Shown piece after piece: positions 25,059 to 33,962 of a stretch of DNA of 64,000 bases. The stretch lies in contig JALWFG010000013.1 of NCBI GenBank assembly GCA_027038965.1, positions 23,548 through 87,547 of the forward strand, read 5' to 3'. Both the position numbers and the translations under genes were made by a program. The notes beneath the pieces are model-generated. The model was not told the origin of the DNA. It worked only from the letters and a program-made list of their open reading frames with translations, and did not search any database. Position 1 is the first letter of the stretch; each line of letters begins with the position of its first letter. The stretch is from Candidatus Desulfofervidaceae bacterium. Its GTDB lineage: Bacteria > Desulfobacterota > Desulfofervidia > Desulfofervidales > Desulfofervidaceae.

Positions 25059-27475
25059 GAGGCTTTATTTTGAGAAATTTCACTTGGTGTGCCCATGGCA
25101 ACGATTTCCCCTCCATTTTCCCCACCTTCAGGACCGAGGTCAACAATGTAATCTGAAGCGGCAATAATATCTAGGTTGTGTTCTATAATGAGCACGGTGT
25201 TTCCTTTGGCAACCAGCCTTTTAAATATTTTAATGAGCCTTTCTACATCGGCCCTATGGAGTCCGGTTGAAGGTTCATCCAAGATATAGAGAGTTCTTCC
25301 TTCTTCCCTTTTGCAAAGTTCTGAGGCCAACTTAATACGCTGGGCCTCTCCGCCAGAGAGGGTGTAACTTGGTTGTCCTAGGGTCAGATAGCCTAATCCA
25401 ATCTCATCAAGGGTCTTTAAAGGTTGATATATTTTGGGAATAGAGCCAAAGAAATCCATCGCTTCGCTGACAGTCATCTCCAATACCTGAGCAATATTTT
25501 TGCCTTTATACTGAATTTTTAATGTTTCTTTATTGTAGCGTGTGCCTCCACAAATCTCACAATCTACATAGACATCGGGCAAAAAACTCATTTCAAGCTT
25601 TGTCTTCCCCTGCCCCTGACAGTGTTCACACCTTCCTCCTTTTACGTTAAAGGAAAAATGACTGGGGCGAAATCCTTTAATCCTTGCTGCCGGGACCTGA
25701 GAAAAAAGATTCCTGATTTGAGTCCAAAAGCCAACATAAGTAGCTGGGGTAGAACGAGGGGTGCGTCCAATCGGGCTATGGTCTACAATCAACACCCTTT
25801 TTACGGCTTGCCAACCTTTAATGTCGGTGTGATTGGGAGGAGGTATTTGACCGTTTAACCTAGCCTTGAGCCCCTTGTAAATTACTTCTATAACAAGAGA
25901 ACTTTTCCCCGATCCCGAAACTCCAGTCACACATAAAAGCACTCCAAGAGGCAATTTGACATTGATATTCTTGAGATTGAAGGCTTTGGCATTTTTTATT
26001 TCTAGCCAACTCGAAGGCCGAAGGGGAGAACGATTGAATTTGAATGGCCTTTTTAAATACTGGCCTGTTATGGAGTGAGGATTTCTTTTTATTTCATTTG
26101 GTGTGCCCATGGCAATGATTTTGCCTCCCCTTACCCCAGCACTAGGCCCGAGATCGATTACAAAATCTGCCGCTTCAATGGTTTCAGGGTCGTGTTCTAC
26201 AACAATAACCGTATTTCCTCTATCACGAAGTTTTTTGAGGATATTTATCAACATAGCATTGTCCCGAGGATGAAGTCCAATGGTAGGTTCATCCAAGATG
26301 TAGCAAACGCCTTTCAGATTGGAACCAAGTTGCGCTGCCAGACGGATTCTTTGAGCTTCTCCTCCTGAAAGGGTATTGCCACTTCGGTCAAGGGTAAGAT
26401 AACCAAGCCCTACTTCTTTTAAAAAAGAAAGTCTTTTTAGAATTTCAGGCAAAATAGATTTGGCGATAGCTTGTTCCCGAGCATCTAGTGGCAAATTGGG
26501 AATTTCCTTTAAAAGCCTTTCTACACTTTTTTGTTGAAGACTAGCGATATCTTCTCCCCCAATTCTGAAGGATAAGGCCATTTTATTTAACCGTTTCCCT
26601 TGGCATAGGGGGCATATCTTTTCTCCTTTTACCCCTAGACCTCCACATTCAGGGCAGGCTCCCATAGGGCTATTAAAGGAAAAAAGTCTAGGGTCAGGCG
26701 AAGGTAAACCAATCCGACAACGAGGACAGAAACGTCGTTCGCTATAAAGGACCTCATTTTCAAGATTTGTAATAACCACAGTGCCTCGGCCTTCTTTTAG
26801 AGCGAAGAGTAAGGTCCTTTTAAGATTACCAAAGTTTTGGCAAGTTATCTTGAATTTATCAATTACAAATTCAATGTCGTGTTCTTGATAACGGTTCAAG
26901 TCAGGGGGCAACTTTGTTAGGTTATGATACCTTCCATCAATCCTGATTTCTTGAATCCCTTTCTTCAAGGCCTCCTTAAAGATTTCCTTATGCCATCCCT
27001 TCTTTCTTCTTACTTTGGGGGCAAGAATTACAACCTTTTCCCCTTTCCATTTGTCAAAAATGGTTTCTAAGATAGTAGTTTGAGACATTGGTTGGACGAG
27101 GTGTCCGCAATAAGGACAAAATTGTTTACTGGCCTTGGCAAACAATAGACGGAGGTAATGATAAATCTCAGTAATGGTGGCTACGGTAGAACGCTGGGTA
27201 AAAATGCTACTGCGTTGGTTAATAGCCACTGTAGGGGGAATTCCCCTTAAGAGGTCCAAATCAGGCTTCGCTAGGACTTGCAAGTATTGTCTTACATAAG
27301 CAGGTAAGGTTTCTAAATAACGTCTTTGTCCTTCAGCAAACAAAATGTCAAAGGCCAGAGTGGTTTTCCCAGAGCCGCTGATGCCAGTAATGACTACTAA
27401 CTTATCTCGGGGGATTTTAAGACTAATATTTTTGAGGTTATGCTCTCTAGCACCATAAATTTCTATAAACGACAT
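25016..27475 (-). CDS. uvrA: Excinuclease ABC subunit A, compact form lacking the insertion domain
   Basis: Damage-sensing ATPase of nucleotide excision repair. The 819-residue protein is about 120 shorter than usual. Present: Walker A GISGSGKT, the UvrB-binding domain (VILAPKVRRKKG to FVIDKFK), two ABC signatures LSGGEAQR, the second Walker A GVSGSGKS, and the zinc module CEHC/CEIC. In the first zinc module, CPECGGLGVKGEKICPLC, the two CxxC pairs are only ten residues apart; in ordinary UvrA about 110 residues of insertion domain lie between them. It is not UvrA2, which loses the UvrB-binding domain instead. It is last in the minus operon bpsA-speD-nfu-uvrA. Confidence 0.93.
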   Translation of the reverse strand: MSFIEIYGAREHNLKNISLKIPRDKLVVITGISGSGKTTLAFDILFAEGQRRYLETLPAYVRQYLQVLAKPDLDLLRGIPPTVAINQRSSIFTQRSTVATITEIYHYLRLLFAKASKQFCPYCGHLVQPMSQTTILETIFDKWKGEKVVILAPKVRRKKGWHKEIFKEALKKGIQEIRIDGRYHNLTKLPPDLNRYQEHDIEFVIDKFKITCQNFGNLKRTLLFALKEGRGTVVITNLENEVLYSERRFCPRCRIGLPSPDPRLFSFNSPMGACPECGGLGVKGEKICPLCQGKRLNKMALSFRIGGEDIASLQQKSVERLLKEIPNLPLDAREQAIAKSILPEILKRLSFLKEVGLGYLTLDRSGNTLSGGEAQRIRLAAQLGSNLKGVCYILDEPTIGLHPRDNAMLINILKKLRDRGNTVIVVEHDPETIEAADFVIDLGPSAGVRGGKIIAMGTPNEIKRNPHSITGQYLKRPFKFNRSPLRPSSWLEIKNAKAFNLKNINVKLPLGVLLCVTGVSGSGKSSLVIEVIYKGLKARLNGQIPPPNHTDIKGWQAVKRVLIVDHSPIGRTPRSTPATYVGFWTQIRNLFSQVPAARIKGFRPSHFSFNVKGGRCEHCQGQGKTKLEMSFLPDVYVDCEICGGTRYNKETLKIQYKGKNIAQVLEMTVSEAMDFFGSIPKIYQPLKTLDEIGLGYLTLGQPSYTLSGGEAQRIKLASELCKREEGRTLYILDEPSTGLHRADVERLIKIFKRLVAKGNTVLIIEHNLDIIAASDYIVDLGPEGGENGGEIVAMGTPSEISQNKASYTGRWLSKALKCS

Positions 27476-27522
27476 ATACGGTTAGGGCAATGGACTAAAT
27501 GAAAAAGGATTTACATATTTTT

Positions 27523-27753
27523 TTAGACTGCTTCTACTGATTTTACTTCGGGAATCTCTTTTTTTAGATAGTTTTCTACTCCCATTTTCAGAGTCATTTG
27601 GGACATAGGACACCCAGCACAAGCCCCTCTTAATTTTACCTTTACTACTCCGTCAACTATATCAACTAATTCAATATCTCCTCCATCGGCTTGGAGCTGA
27701 GGCCTAATGCGATTTATTACTAACTGCACCTTATCTTTCAATTCTGAGTTCAT
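27523..27753 (-). CDS. NifU C-terminal (Nfu) iron-sulfur scaffold protein
   Basis: A 76-residue stand-alone Nfu domain that carries or delivers [4Fe-4S] clusters. The CAGCP motif (CxxC) lies near residues 42-46, preceded by the family pattern IRPQLQADGGDIELVD. No NifU N-terminal scaffold is attached. It lies between speD and uvrA; it could help supply clusters to the many iron-sulfur proteins of an anaerobe. The GGAGGAAT site precedes its ATG. Confidence 0.92.
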   Translation of the reverse strand: MNSELKDKVQLVINRIRPQLQADGGDIELVDIVDGVVKVKLRGACAGCPMSQMTLKMGVENYLKKEIPEVKSVEAV

Positions 27754-27782
27754 TTCATTCCTCCTATTGTATTAAATGAGTT

Positions 27783-28124
27783 CTACCCTCTCTTCAGGTT
27801 AAGGACTTGAATTTTCTGAGGGTTTAAATATTTCTTTAATATAGGAATAACCTTTTCTAAGTCTACATAAGGGGCGGATGTGTAAATGTCAATTGCAGCA
27901 TATCCTACTTCCGGCCATGAATGAATACTCATGAAAGATTCGTTTAAAAGGGCAACAGCGCTTAGCCCCTGAGGATTAAACTTATGGGTTTTGATATCTA
28001 CCAATGTAGCTCCTGAAACCTCTACACTCTTCTTTAGCATTTCTTCTACATATTGAGGAGAATCCAAATTTTCCCCTCTACATCCCCATACCTCTACAAT
28101 CAAATGTTTCCCCGCACATGCCAT
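27783..28124 (-). CDS. speD: S-adenosylmethionine decarboxylase proenzyme
   Basis: Gives decarboxylated SAM, the aminopropyl donor for polyamines. The 113 residues are of the short class with pyruvoyl cofactor. The self-cleavage site is the Glu-Ser of NESFMSIHSWPE near residues 62-73, with H and the WPE motif that follow; a catalytic Cys lies in the central GLSAVALL region or C-terminal half less clearly. It is 27 bases behind bpsA, so the donor and its consumer are cotranscribed. This pairing argues strongly for long or branched polyamine synthesis. Confidence 0.92.
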   Translation of the reverse strand: MACAGKHLIVEVWGCRGENLDSPQYVEEMLKKSVEVSGATLVDIKTHKFNPQGLSAVALLNESFMSIHSWPEVGYAAIDIYTSAPYVDLEKVIPILKKYLNPQKIQVLNLKRG

Positions 28125-28151
28125 TCCACCCCCTCCTTTATGTATTTGCCC

Positions 28152-29183
28152 TTAAGGGCAGGTAACATATGCTTCATCATCATAATAAAGCTCTCTTTCC
28201 CACTCTACTTTACCTTTAACCAGCGGCTTAGGTTTTTCTACTGCATAAAGACGGAAAAGATTAGAGGTGTAAAAATCCACTTCTGGAGATTCTACAGTTA
28301 CGGGTGCCTCCTTAGCTACCCTAAGCTCAAGTTTGAGGACATCGTCTCTGTCCAGAAGATAAGTCTGAAAATTACGGATGATGTCCGTGATAGTAAATCC
28401 CATTTCTAAAATGTCTTTCTGGATTTGCCTCCATTTCCGCCGAGATGCTTCCAGATGGGTGAGCCCAAAGTATCCTACGCATCCTTCTCCCTTCAGTCCT
28501 TCTACACACCGGGATAGAAATAACCTTAATCCTCCAATGGTTTCTACAGGATCTGTTAAGAAGACATCATATTGAGCTTTAAGTTTGTCTTCAATGGGGA
28601 ACCGGGCATCATACTTAATAGTTTCTACTTCCCAACCTTCGTTCTTGGCTACCTGATTGATGAAATTGATAATTCTCTCATCTATTTCAAGCACGGTAAC
28701 TTTTTTAGGCCAGCCTGAAGCCAGGAGGGCTAAGGAGGTAAGGTCATCATCTCCAAGTAAGAGAAAACTTTTGCCTTCTACATCCCCTACCTCATACATA
28801 AAAAGTACCCGACTAACCGTATCTGAGGGCATTACATATCCCTGATCATATTCAGAAATGGCCTTAGGTCTATTTTGAGCTATGTCTTGGAATTTATTTA
28901 AAAGCTGATGATACTTCTCCGTGGTGATTGTTTTTCCACCACAGACAGGACAACGGACGGATTCAAATGCAGAAACACCCAATTGGCTGGCCTGGCTTTT
29001 GCCCTTTTCAGTAATTCTAAAAAGCCCATTTTGATATTCAATAAAACCTTGTTTTAAGAGTTTTTTAAGAGTTTTTTGGGTGGTAGGTAAATCAACGTCT
29101 ATAGATTTGATAAGCTTCCAGTATGTGAGAGGTTTAGCTAATAAAACCCGCAACGCAAGATATGCAACCCTTTCTTCGGCCAA
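28152..29183 (-). CDS. bpsA: Branched-chain polyamine synthase BpsA (N4-bis(aminopropyl)spermidine synthase)
   Basis: Transfers aminopropyl groups to the internal amine of spermidine-type substrates, making the branched polyamines found in thermophilic archaea and bacteria. The 343 residues have an N-terminal winged helix (about 1-70), a zinc-like CPVCGG element near 78-83, the donor-binding motif GDDDLTSLAL near 141-150, and the active-site DPVETIGGLRLFLSR near 208-222. The C-terminal acidic YYDDEAYV is typical. It lies first in an operon with speD, nfu and uvrA, behind a TTGACA promoter. The product identity is inferred from family. Confidence 0.88.
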   Translation of the reverse strand: MAEERVAYLALRVLLAKPLTYWKLIKSIDVDLPTTQKTLKKLLKQGFIEYQNGLFRITEKGKSQASQLGVSAFESVRCPVCGGKTITTEKYHQLLNKFQDIAQNRPKAISEYDQGYVMPSDTVSRVLFMYEVGDVEGKSFLLLGDDDLTSLALLASGWPKKVTVLEIDERIINFINQVAKNEGWEVETIKYDARFPIEDKLKAQYDVFLTDPVETIGGLRLFLSRCVEGLKGEGCVGYFGLTHLEASRRKWRQIQKDILEMGFTITDIIRNFQTYLLDRDDVLKLELRVAKEAPVTVESPEVDFYTSNLFRLYAVEKPKPLVKGKVEWERELYYDDEAYVTCP

Positions 29184-29260
29184 TCTCCCCTCCTCTCTAA
29201 GCTGATTTCTCTTGTTTGAAATAATATTACACTACATCGATCGGCGCTCATAGCGGCCTC

Positions 29261-29289
29261 ATATTTACATGAACTGAATGCAATGTCAA
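29261..29289 (-). promoter_or_regulatory. Promoter of the bpsA-speD-nfu-uvrA operon
   Basis: On the minus strand -35 TTGACA (29284-29289), a 17-base spacer and a weak -10 AAATAT (29261-29266) preceded by TG, 78 bases before the bpsA ATG. The -35 is perfect; the -10 match is partial. Confidence 0.5.
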
Positions 29290-29380
29290 GGGTTAATATA
29301 AAAGTCTCCTCAATATTGGTTATTGTTTTTTTTAGTTTTAATGATAAAGTTAAAAAAATAATACCAATTAGAGATGAAAA

Positions 29381-31504
29381 ATGGGAAAGAAAAAAAGCAA
29401 AGAAAGAAGATGTGACGAAAAGGGTGTTTTAAGGTTTATGTCCAAATTGGGAAGACCTGTAAGTTTAAGGGAAATTTGCCGTTATTTTAAACTTACAAAG
29501 CAAAAGGAGTTAGTTAAAGGGCTTTTGGAGGGGCTTGAGAAAAAAGGAGAAATTTTAAAAATAGGCCATAGGCGGTATGGTCTTACCAAAAAGATGAATT
29601 TGGTTGTGGGAAGGTTGGCCTGTCATCCTGATGGTTATGGATTTGTGATTCCAGATGAAGGCAAAGGGGATGTCTTTATTGCTCCCAGATATCTTAAAGA
29701 GGCGATGCATGGGGATAGAGTTGTTGTTCGTTTAGAAAAGAAAAGGCGAGGCAAGCTGAGAGAAGGGGAAATTATTCGGATTCTAGAAAGGAAAAATAAA
29801 TATATTGTGGGTCGGTTTGAGACGGATGGTCAGGTAGGTTTTCTATTACCAGAAGAAAAGAAGTTTACTACAGAGGTGGTTGTTCCTCTATCCTGGGCAG
29901 GAGACGCCGCTTCTGGCCAGATGGTGATAGCCGAAATTGTGCGATATCCTAGTCCTAATAGAGGGGCCCTGGCTAAGGTTATAAAGACCCTGGGGGATGA
30001 AACATTGGCAGCCACACAGTCTGAAATTGTAACTTATAAGTATTCACTGCCCAAGGAATTTAGTAAAGTGGCTTTGACTGAGGCTCAAAGCAAGGCTCAG
30101 GAAGCTGTCCAATTGGGTGAGCGTAAAGATCTAAGAAGGTTTACCCTTTTTACTATAGACGGGGAAAGGGCAAGGGATTTTGACGATGCTGTAGGTATAA
30201 AAAAAGAACGCAATGGCTATCGACTTTTTGTATCGATTGCCGATGTGGCCCATTATGTAAGGACAGGCTCTGTTTTAGACCAAGAGGCCTACACCAGAGG
30301 CAACAGTGTATATTTTCCTGATAGAGTTTTGCCCATGCTTCCCTTTGAACTATCTCAAGGGATTTGTAGCCTTAATCCCAATGAAGACCGCCTGGCCTTA
30401 ACAGTGGAAATGAAATTTAGCTTTCGGGGGGATTTGCTTAATTATGATATTTATGAGAGTGTGATTCGAAGTAAGGCAAGACTTACATATCGTCAAGTTC
30501 AAACCGTCTTGGATGGGGATAAAAGTGCAATAAAGAGTAAACGAATTATTAACGCCCTTTATCATATGAAAAAATTGGCCCAAATTCTTCTTGAGCGTCG
30601 GAATCAAAGGGGGAGTCTTGACTTTGATTTGCCTGAGCCCGAAATTCGCTTAGACCTTTTGGGACATACTACTGATATTTTGAGGGCTGAAAGGTTATTT
30701 GCCCATCGCATTATTGAAGAATTTATGATTGCTGCCAATGAGGTTGTGGCTGAGCATTTGACTGAAAAGGGATGGCCAGTAATATATCGGGTCCACGATA
30801 AACCTAGTGGTGAAAAAATGGCTATTTTTTCAAAATTTATTGAAACCTTAGGATACACCTTGCCTAAAACAGAGGATTATACTCCTGTTGACTTTCAGAG
30901 GTTATTAAATGAAGTCAAGAACACACCTCATGAATTTTTGGTCCATCGCCTTTTACTCCGCTCTCTCAAACAGGCCCGTTATAGTGCCTTTAACATCGGT
31001 CACTTTGGCCTGGCTTCTGAGTGTTATGCCCATTTTACCTCGCCTATCCGTCGTTATGCCGATTTGATTGTCCATCGTCTTCTCAAGAAACAGCTTCGTG
31101 GGGCAAAACCCAAAGGGAAATGGATAGAAAAGCTTGAAGAAATGGCCCAGCATATTTCTGAACGGGAGCGCCTTGCCATGGAGGCCGAGAGGGAAATTGT
31201 AGATAGACTTCGGGTGCAGTTTATGGCCAATAAAATAGGCAATGAATATGAAGGAGTTATTTCAGGGGTAAACAGCTTCGGTTTTTTTGTAGAATTGAAC
31301 GAGGTGTTTGTGGAAGGGGTAGTGAGGTTATCTTCTCTGCATGATGATTATTACTTGCTTCAGGAAAGAACCTTTTCCCTGATTGGTAAACGCACTAAGC
31401 GTCAATTCCGGTTGGGAGACAGGGTAAAAGTAAAGGTGATAAACGTTAACCCTGCCCGAAGGGAAATAGAACTTCACTTAATTGACAAAATTTATCCCCA
31501 ATGA
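29381..31504 (+). CDS. rnr: Ribonuclease R (RNB family 3'-5' exoribonuclease)
   Basis: Processive exonuclease that degrades structured RNA and takes part in RNA quality control. The 707 residues contain an N-terminal winged helix (about 8-70), two cold-shock OB domains, the RNB catalytic domain with TIDGERARDFDDAV near 260-273 carrying the metal-binding aspartates, a SPIRRYADLIVHR segment near 555-567, and a C-terminal S1 domain (about 620-705). The length fits the shorter RNase R of this clade. Its final 13 bases overlap a start-less frame on the other strand. Confidence 0.95.
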   Translation: MGKKKSKERRCDEKGVLRFMSKLGRPVSLREICRYFKLTKQKELVKGLLEGLEKKGEILKIGHRRYGLTKKMNLVVGRLACHPDGYGFVIPDEGKGDVFIAPRYLKEAMHGDRVVVRLEKKRRGKLREGEIIRILERKNKYIVGRFETDGQVGFLLPEEKKFTTEVVVPLSWAGDAASGQMVIAEIVRYPSPNRGALAKVIKTLGDETLAATQSEIVTYKYSLPKEFSKVALTEAQSKAQEAVQLGERKDLRRFTLFTIDGERARDFDDAVGIKKERNGYRLFVSIADVAHYVRTGSVLDQEAYTRGNSVYFPDRVLPMLPFELSQGICSLNPNEDRLALTVEMKFSFRGDLLNYDIYESVIRSKARLTYRQVQTVLDGDKSAIKSKRIINALYHMKKLAQILLERRNQRGSLDFDLPEPEIRLDLLGHTTDILRAERLFAHRIIEEFMIAANEVVAEHLTEKGWPVIYRVHDKPSGEKMAIFSKFIETLGYTLPKTEDYTPVDFQRLLNEVKNTPHEFLVHRLLLRSLKQARYSAFNIGHFGLASECYAHFTSPIRRYADLIVHRLLKKQLRGAKPKGKWIEKLEEMAQHISERERLAMEAEREIVDRLRVQFMANKIGNEYEGVISGVNSFGFFVELNEVFVEGVVRLSSLHDDYYLLQERTFSLIGKRTKRQFRLGDRVKVKVINVNPARREIELHLIDKIYPQ

Positions 31505-31785
31505 ATTTTAACTTTTCCTTCTCTTTGGATTTTTCTTTTAAATTCTTGTCTGAGCCCAAAGGCGTCTTGTGGACCACCTGTAAGCCAATGCCATTTACCC
31601 TCAAGTGCCTTGGCAGGCAGTTTTAACTCTATTCCATGCCGCCTGAGCAGATTTTTCTGGGCTTCGGTGAGGTAAATATCCTTTTGAAAGGAAACAAAAT
31701 GGGCCTGTTTTCTTTTTATACGCCACCAATCATCAAAACGATGCTTAAAGAGATAGGCTTCTGATAAAAAGGTTATTCTGCACTC
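31492..31785 (-). pseudogene. Start-less remnant of an unidentified protein
   Basis: A 97-codon frame, protein-like in composition (aromatic and charged residues such as HRFDDWWRIKRKQAHF and EGKWHWLTGG), ends at a stop inside the end of rnr and is blocked upstream by TAA (31786-31788). It contains no ATG, GTG or TTG start. The codons just upstream in another frame (CPVLLRVQN) could join it through a single-base frameshift. It belongs to the same strand as the unknown gene at 31847, so I read it as the degraded last gene of that accessory set. Family unrecognised. Confidence 0.45.
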
Positions 31786-31846
31786 TTAAGAGTACAGGAC
31801 ACACAATTATGCCAATTTGTCCATCTTTAAAGCATATCTTCTCTTC

Positions 31847-32377
31847 TCAATCTTTCTTGTCCTCAAAAAATTCAGGTGCCATCACCAGCACATCAGGCAG
31901 GCTCTTGCGAATGGCGTTAAAGTAGATTTCTCTTAAGTTAGGGTTTTTAGCAATTTCATAAGGGACATTGAGAAGCCTTTTTTCCCTTCTGACAACATAT
32001 CTGTTGAACTGCCTGCCAGTAATCTCTCTATGTAGATCGTTTGATTTTAGGTCTTTGTCCGGATGAACTTCTCTGGGAGAGAGGCTGTTTGACTTGGTCT
32101 GGACCGTGTTTTGAGTCTTCTTGGAAGTCAGCATATATCGGATGATCAAAGTTGCTCCCTTACCTTTTGAAGGTTGGTGCAGGATTTTGTCATTAGGACC
32201 CATGTTGTGCTTCATCACTTCACAGCACACCGGCATTCTGTGATTAGGCCCTGGGTAGCCTCCAACCCTTCTATGGAGATCCCCTGATTTTACATCTACA
32301 TAAGGCAGCCCTTGCCTTTGGGCCGCCTGAAGGATGGCTGTTAACTCATTCTGAAAATCTTGAGCAGTAGGTGGCAT
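31847..32377 (-). CDS. Unrecognised protein with a duplicated LHR motif
   Basis: A 176-residue basic protein that I cannot assign to a named family. The first part contains KSGDLHRRVGG (30-40) followed by PNHRMPVCCEVM, with a vicinal Cys pair (C51, C52) and several histidines, a possible metal or nuclease site. A second, shortened copy of the first motif, KSNDLHREITG, occurs at 111-121. The segment after the first copy, GKGATLIIRYML, looks like a beta hairpin. Such Cys/His-rich strings occur in some restriction-associated proteins, but that is only an impression. GGAGG precedes the ATG. It lies downstream of the DNA glycosylase, same strand. Confidence 0.65.
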   Translation of the reverse strand: MPPTAQDFQNELTAILQAAQRQGLPYVDVKSGDLHRRVGGYPGPNHRMPVCCEVMKHNMGPNDKILHQPSKGKGATLIIRYMLTSKKTQNTVQTKSNSLSPREVHPDKDLKSNDLHREITGRQFNRYVVRREKRLLNVPYEIAKNPNLREIYFNAIRKSLPDVLVMAPEFFEDKKD

Positions 32378-32438
32378 TTTTTACCTCCTTAGGTAATTTT
32401 TAAAAATTATAAAATCATCAGGGATTTTGCCCAAACTT

Positions 32439-33164
32439 TCAGTTGATCCCTCCAGCCATTTGCCAGAGATAGCTATCAAGATGAAAGATGGTGATTTGAG
32501 GCCGTTCTTTTTGAATTTCCTTCAGTATGTCTTGCCATACCTCTTGAATGGCGGTTTCATTAAGTTTTTGAGGCCCCAAAAGCTGAAGCTTAGAGGTGAT
32601 TTTTTTGATGCGGCTATCAACGGCAATAGGCATATTGCACTTGATTGCCTCTACACCTACATTAAGCATCCGCAAGGCGATGAAAAGGCATTTCATAGCA
32701 AAGACAATGGTCTTTTTATAAGACCTTTGTCTCATTGTAAAGGCGAGCCTCTCCCAGATGGTATCAAAGGAGTCGGCTATTAGAAGTTTATCTGCCTGCC
32801 ACAGCCATCTAGCCAATTCACTTTTTAAAAAGCGGAACAGGCGGTTTATTTTTGTCTCGTGGAAACGCTCGTTTTGATAAAAAGGTTTAAGCAGAGCAAT
32901 TAGGTCATCGCGCCCTTGAGGGATTTTGCCTTTTTGCCCTAATTTCACAAGTTTGGGCCAATAGACTTTCTCGGCCCTGCCTTTAAGCTGGTAGTCATTG
33001 AGACCTGCAGTCAACATAAAGCAGATAAAGGTGTTTTCAGGATAAATTTTTGAAAGTGGCATGGTGAATTGCCATTCTGGCTCATTTCTTAGGTAATCCT
33101 CCCATTCCTTGTCCGAAATCCTTTTAAGGACTTGAATAACCCTGTCCATTGCTGCTTGATTCAT
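32439..33164 (-). CDS. Archaeal-type 8-oxoguanine DNA glycosylase (AGOG/Ogg2-like)
   Basis: Predicted N-glycosylase/DNA lyase that excises 8-oxoguanine. The 241-residue protein has the AGOG arrangement: a Schiff-base lysine in KKTIVFAMK (K151), a helix-hairpin-like stretch and the catalytic aspartate D183 in IAVDSR, ending with the FHLDSYLWQMAG motif typical of the family. Homologues are mainly archaeal and thermophilic. It is flanked by two unrecognised genes and a YaaA-like gene on the same strand, in a stretch that looks accessory. The substrate could also be another oxidised base. Confidence 0.75.
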   Translation of the reverse strand: MNQAAMDRVIQVLKRISDKEWEDYLRNEPEWQFTMPLSKIYPENTFICFMLTAGLNDYQLKGRAEKVYWPKLVKLGQKGKIPQGRDDLIALLKPFYQNERFHETKINRLFRFLKSELARWLWQADKLLIADSFDTIWERLAFTMRQRSYKKTIVFAMKCLFIALRMLNVGVEAIKCNMPIAVDSRIKKITSKLQLLGPQKLNETAIQEVWQDILKEIQKERPQITIFHLDSYLWQMAGGIN

Positions 33165-33222
33165 ATTTTCTCCTTTTAATCTGGCCTTTCAATAGGGCCC
33201 CGAGCGCCCCTAAATTTAACTA

Positions 33223-33858
33223 TCAACTAACAACTAGTTTGGTCTTAGAGATGTTGCCTTTCAAATCTAACTCAGGGACATTGCCACTTAAAAGATTGGC
33301 AAACCATTGGCCGGCCAAGGTGTAGTAATCCCGACCATAGGGGCCCATAATTGTCTTTCCATTTGAATCATAAAAACACAGCCTTTTGGCAAATGGGGTA
33401 CTTTTAAAAGGAGAGAAATAACTGGAAGAAGTCAAAAAGATGGCCTCTTTGAATTGGAACTTTGCCATATACCTCTTGAGACCAGCTACCAAGAGCCTTT
33501 TACAACTTGGTTTGACTTGAGAGATGGCCAGGTTGTAATCTAAGATGCCATCGGTTGGTCTTAAAAATCCGTAATAGGCCGAAAGGATAAGCACTCCTAT
33601 TTGCCCTGCTCTTTGCCATAAATAGGGGTTAATCTGCCGATAGAAGACTCCATTATATCGAAGACAGGCTGGATAGGGCCTTGAATTTTGAACAAACTGG
33701 CGGTAAGCGGCTTCGGTGCACTGGCGATAATCCCCAAACATTTCAAGGGGGAGGGAAGGCGTTAAGGAAACCCCTTTCAAAAGCCGTTTGATTTCAACAT
33801 CTTTTCTCTTAGTGGCCGAGCAGGCCAAAATAAAGAGCCAGTCTTTTTTGCAATTCAT
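33223..33858 (-). CDS. YaaA/DUF6884-like protein
   Basis: A 211-residue protein related to the peroxide-stress protein YaaA group: it opens with WLFILACSATKRKD (nucleotide-like loop with Cys), has LILSAYYGFLRPTDGILDYNL, the family hallmark, and ends in a helical, basic part. E. coli YaaA lowers free iron and binds DNA; this smaller relative is of unknown function. I start it at ATG 33858, six bases after AAGGGGG, rather than at an in-frame TTG at 33882. It is next to the oxidised-base glycosylase, which suggests a shared role in oxidative DNA damage or defence. Confidence 0.65.
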   Translation of the reverse strand: MNCKKDWLFILACSATKRKDVEIKRLLKGVSLTPSLPLEMFGDYRQCTEAAYRQFVQNSRPYPACLRYNGVFYRQINPYLWQRAGQIGVLILSAYYGFLRPTDGILDYNLAISQVKPSCKRLLVAGLKRYMAKFQFKEAIFLTSSSYFSPFKSTPFAKRLCFYDSNGKTIMGPYGRDYYTLAGQWFANLLSGNVPELDLKGNISKTKLVVS

Positions 33859-33962
33859 GTTTTCCCCCTTATTTCTTTTCAAGATATATTTTAATTATTA
33901 AACTCATTTTGTCAAGGTTGAATTTTTTACCTTGAAATAAAGGCTTGCTTTTTAAATAACAA

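Noticed and set aside
25016..27475. UvrA2 (class II UvrA) assignment
   Set aside because: UvrA2 lacks the UvrB-binding domain, which is retained here.
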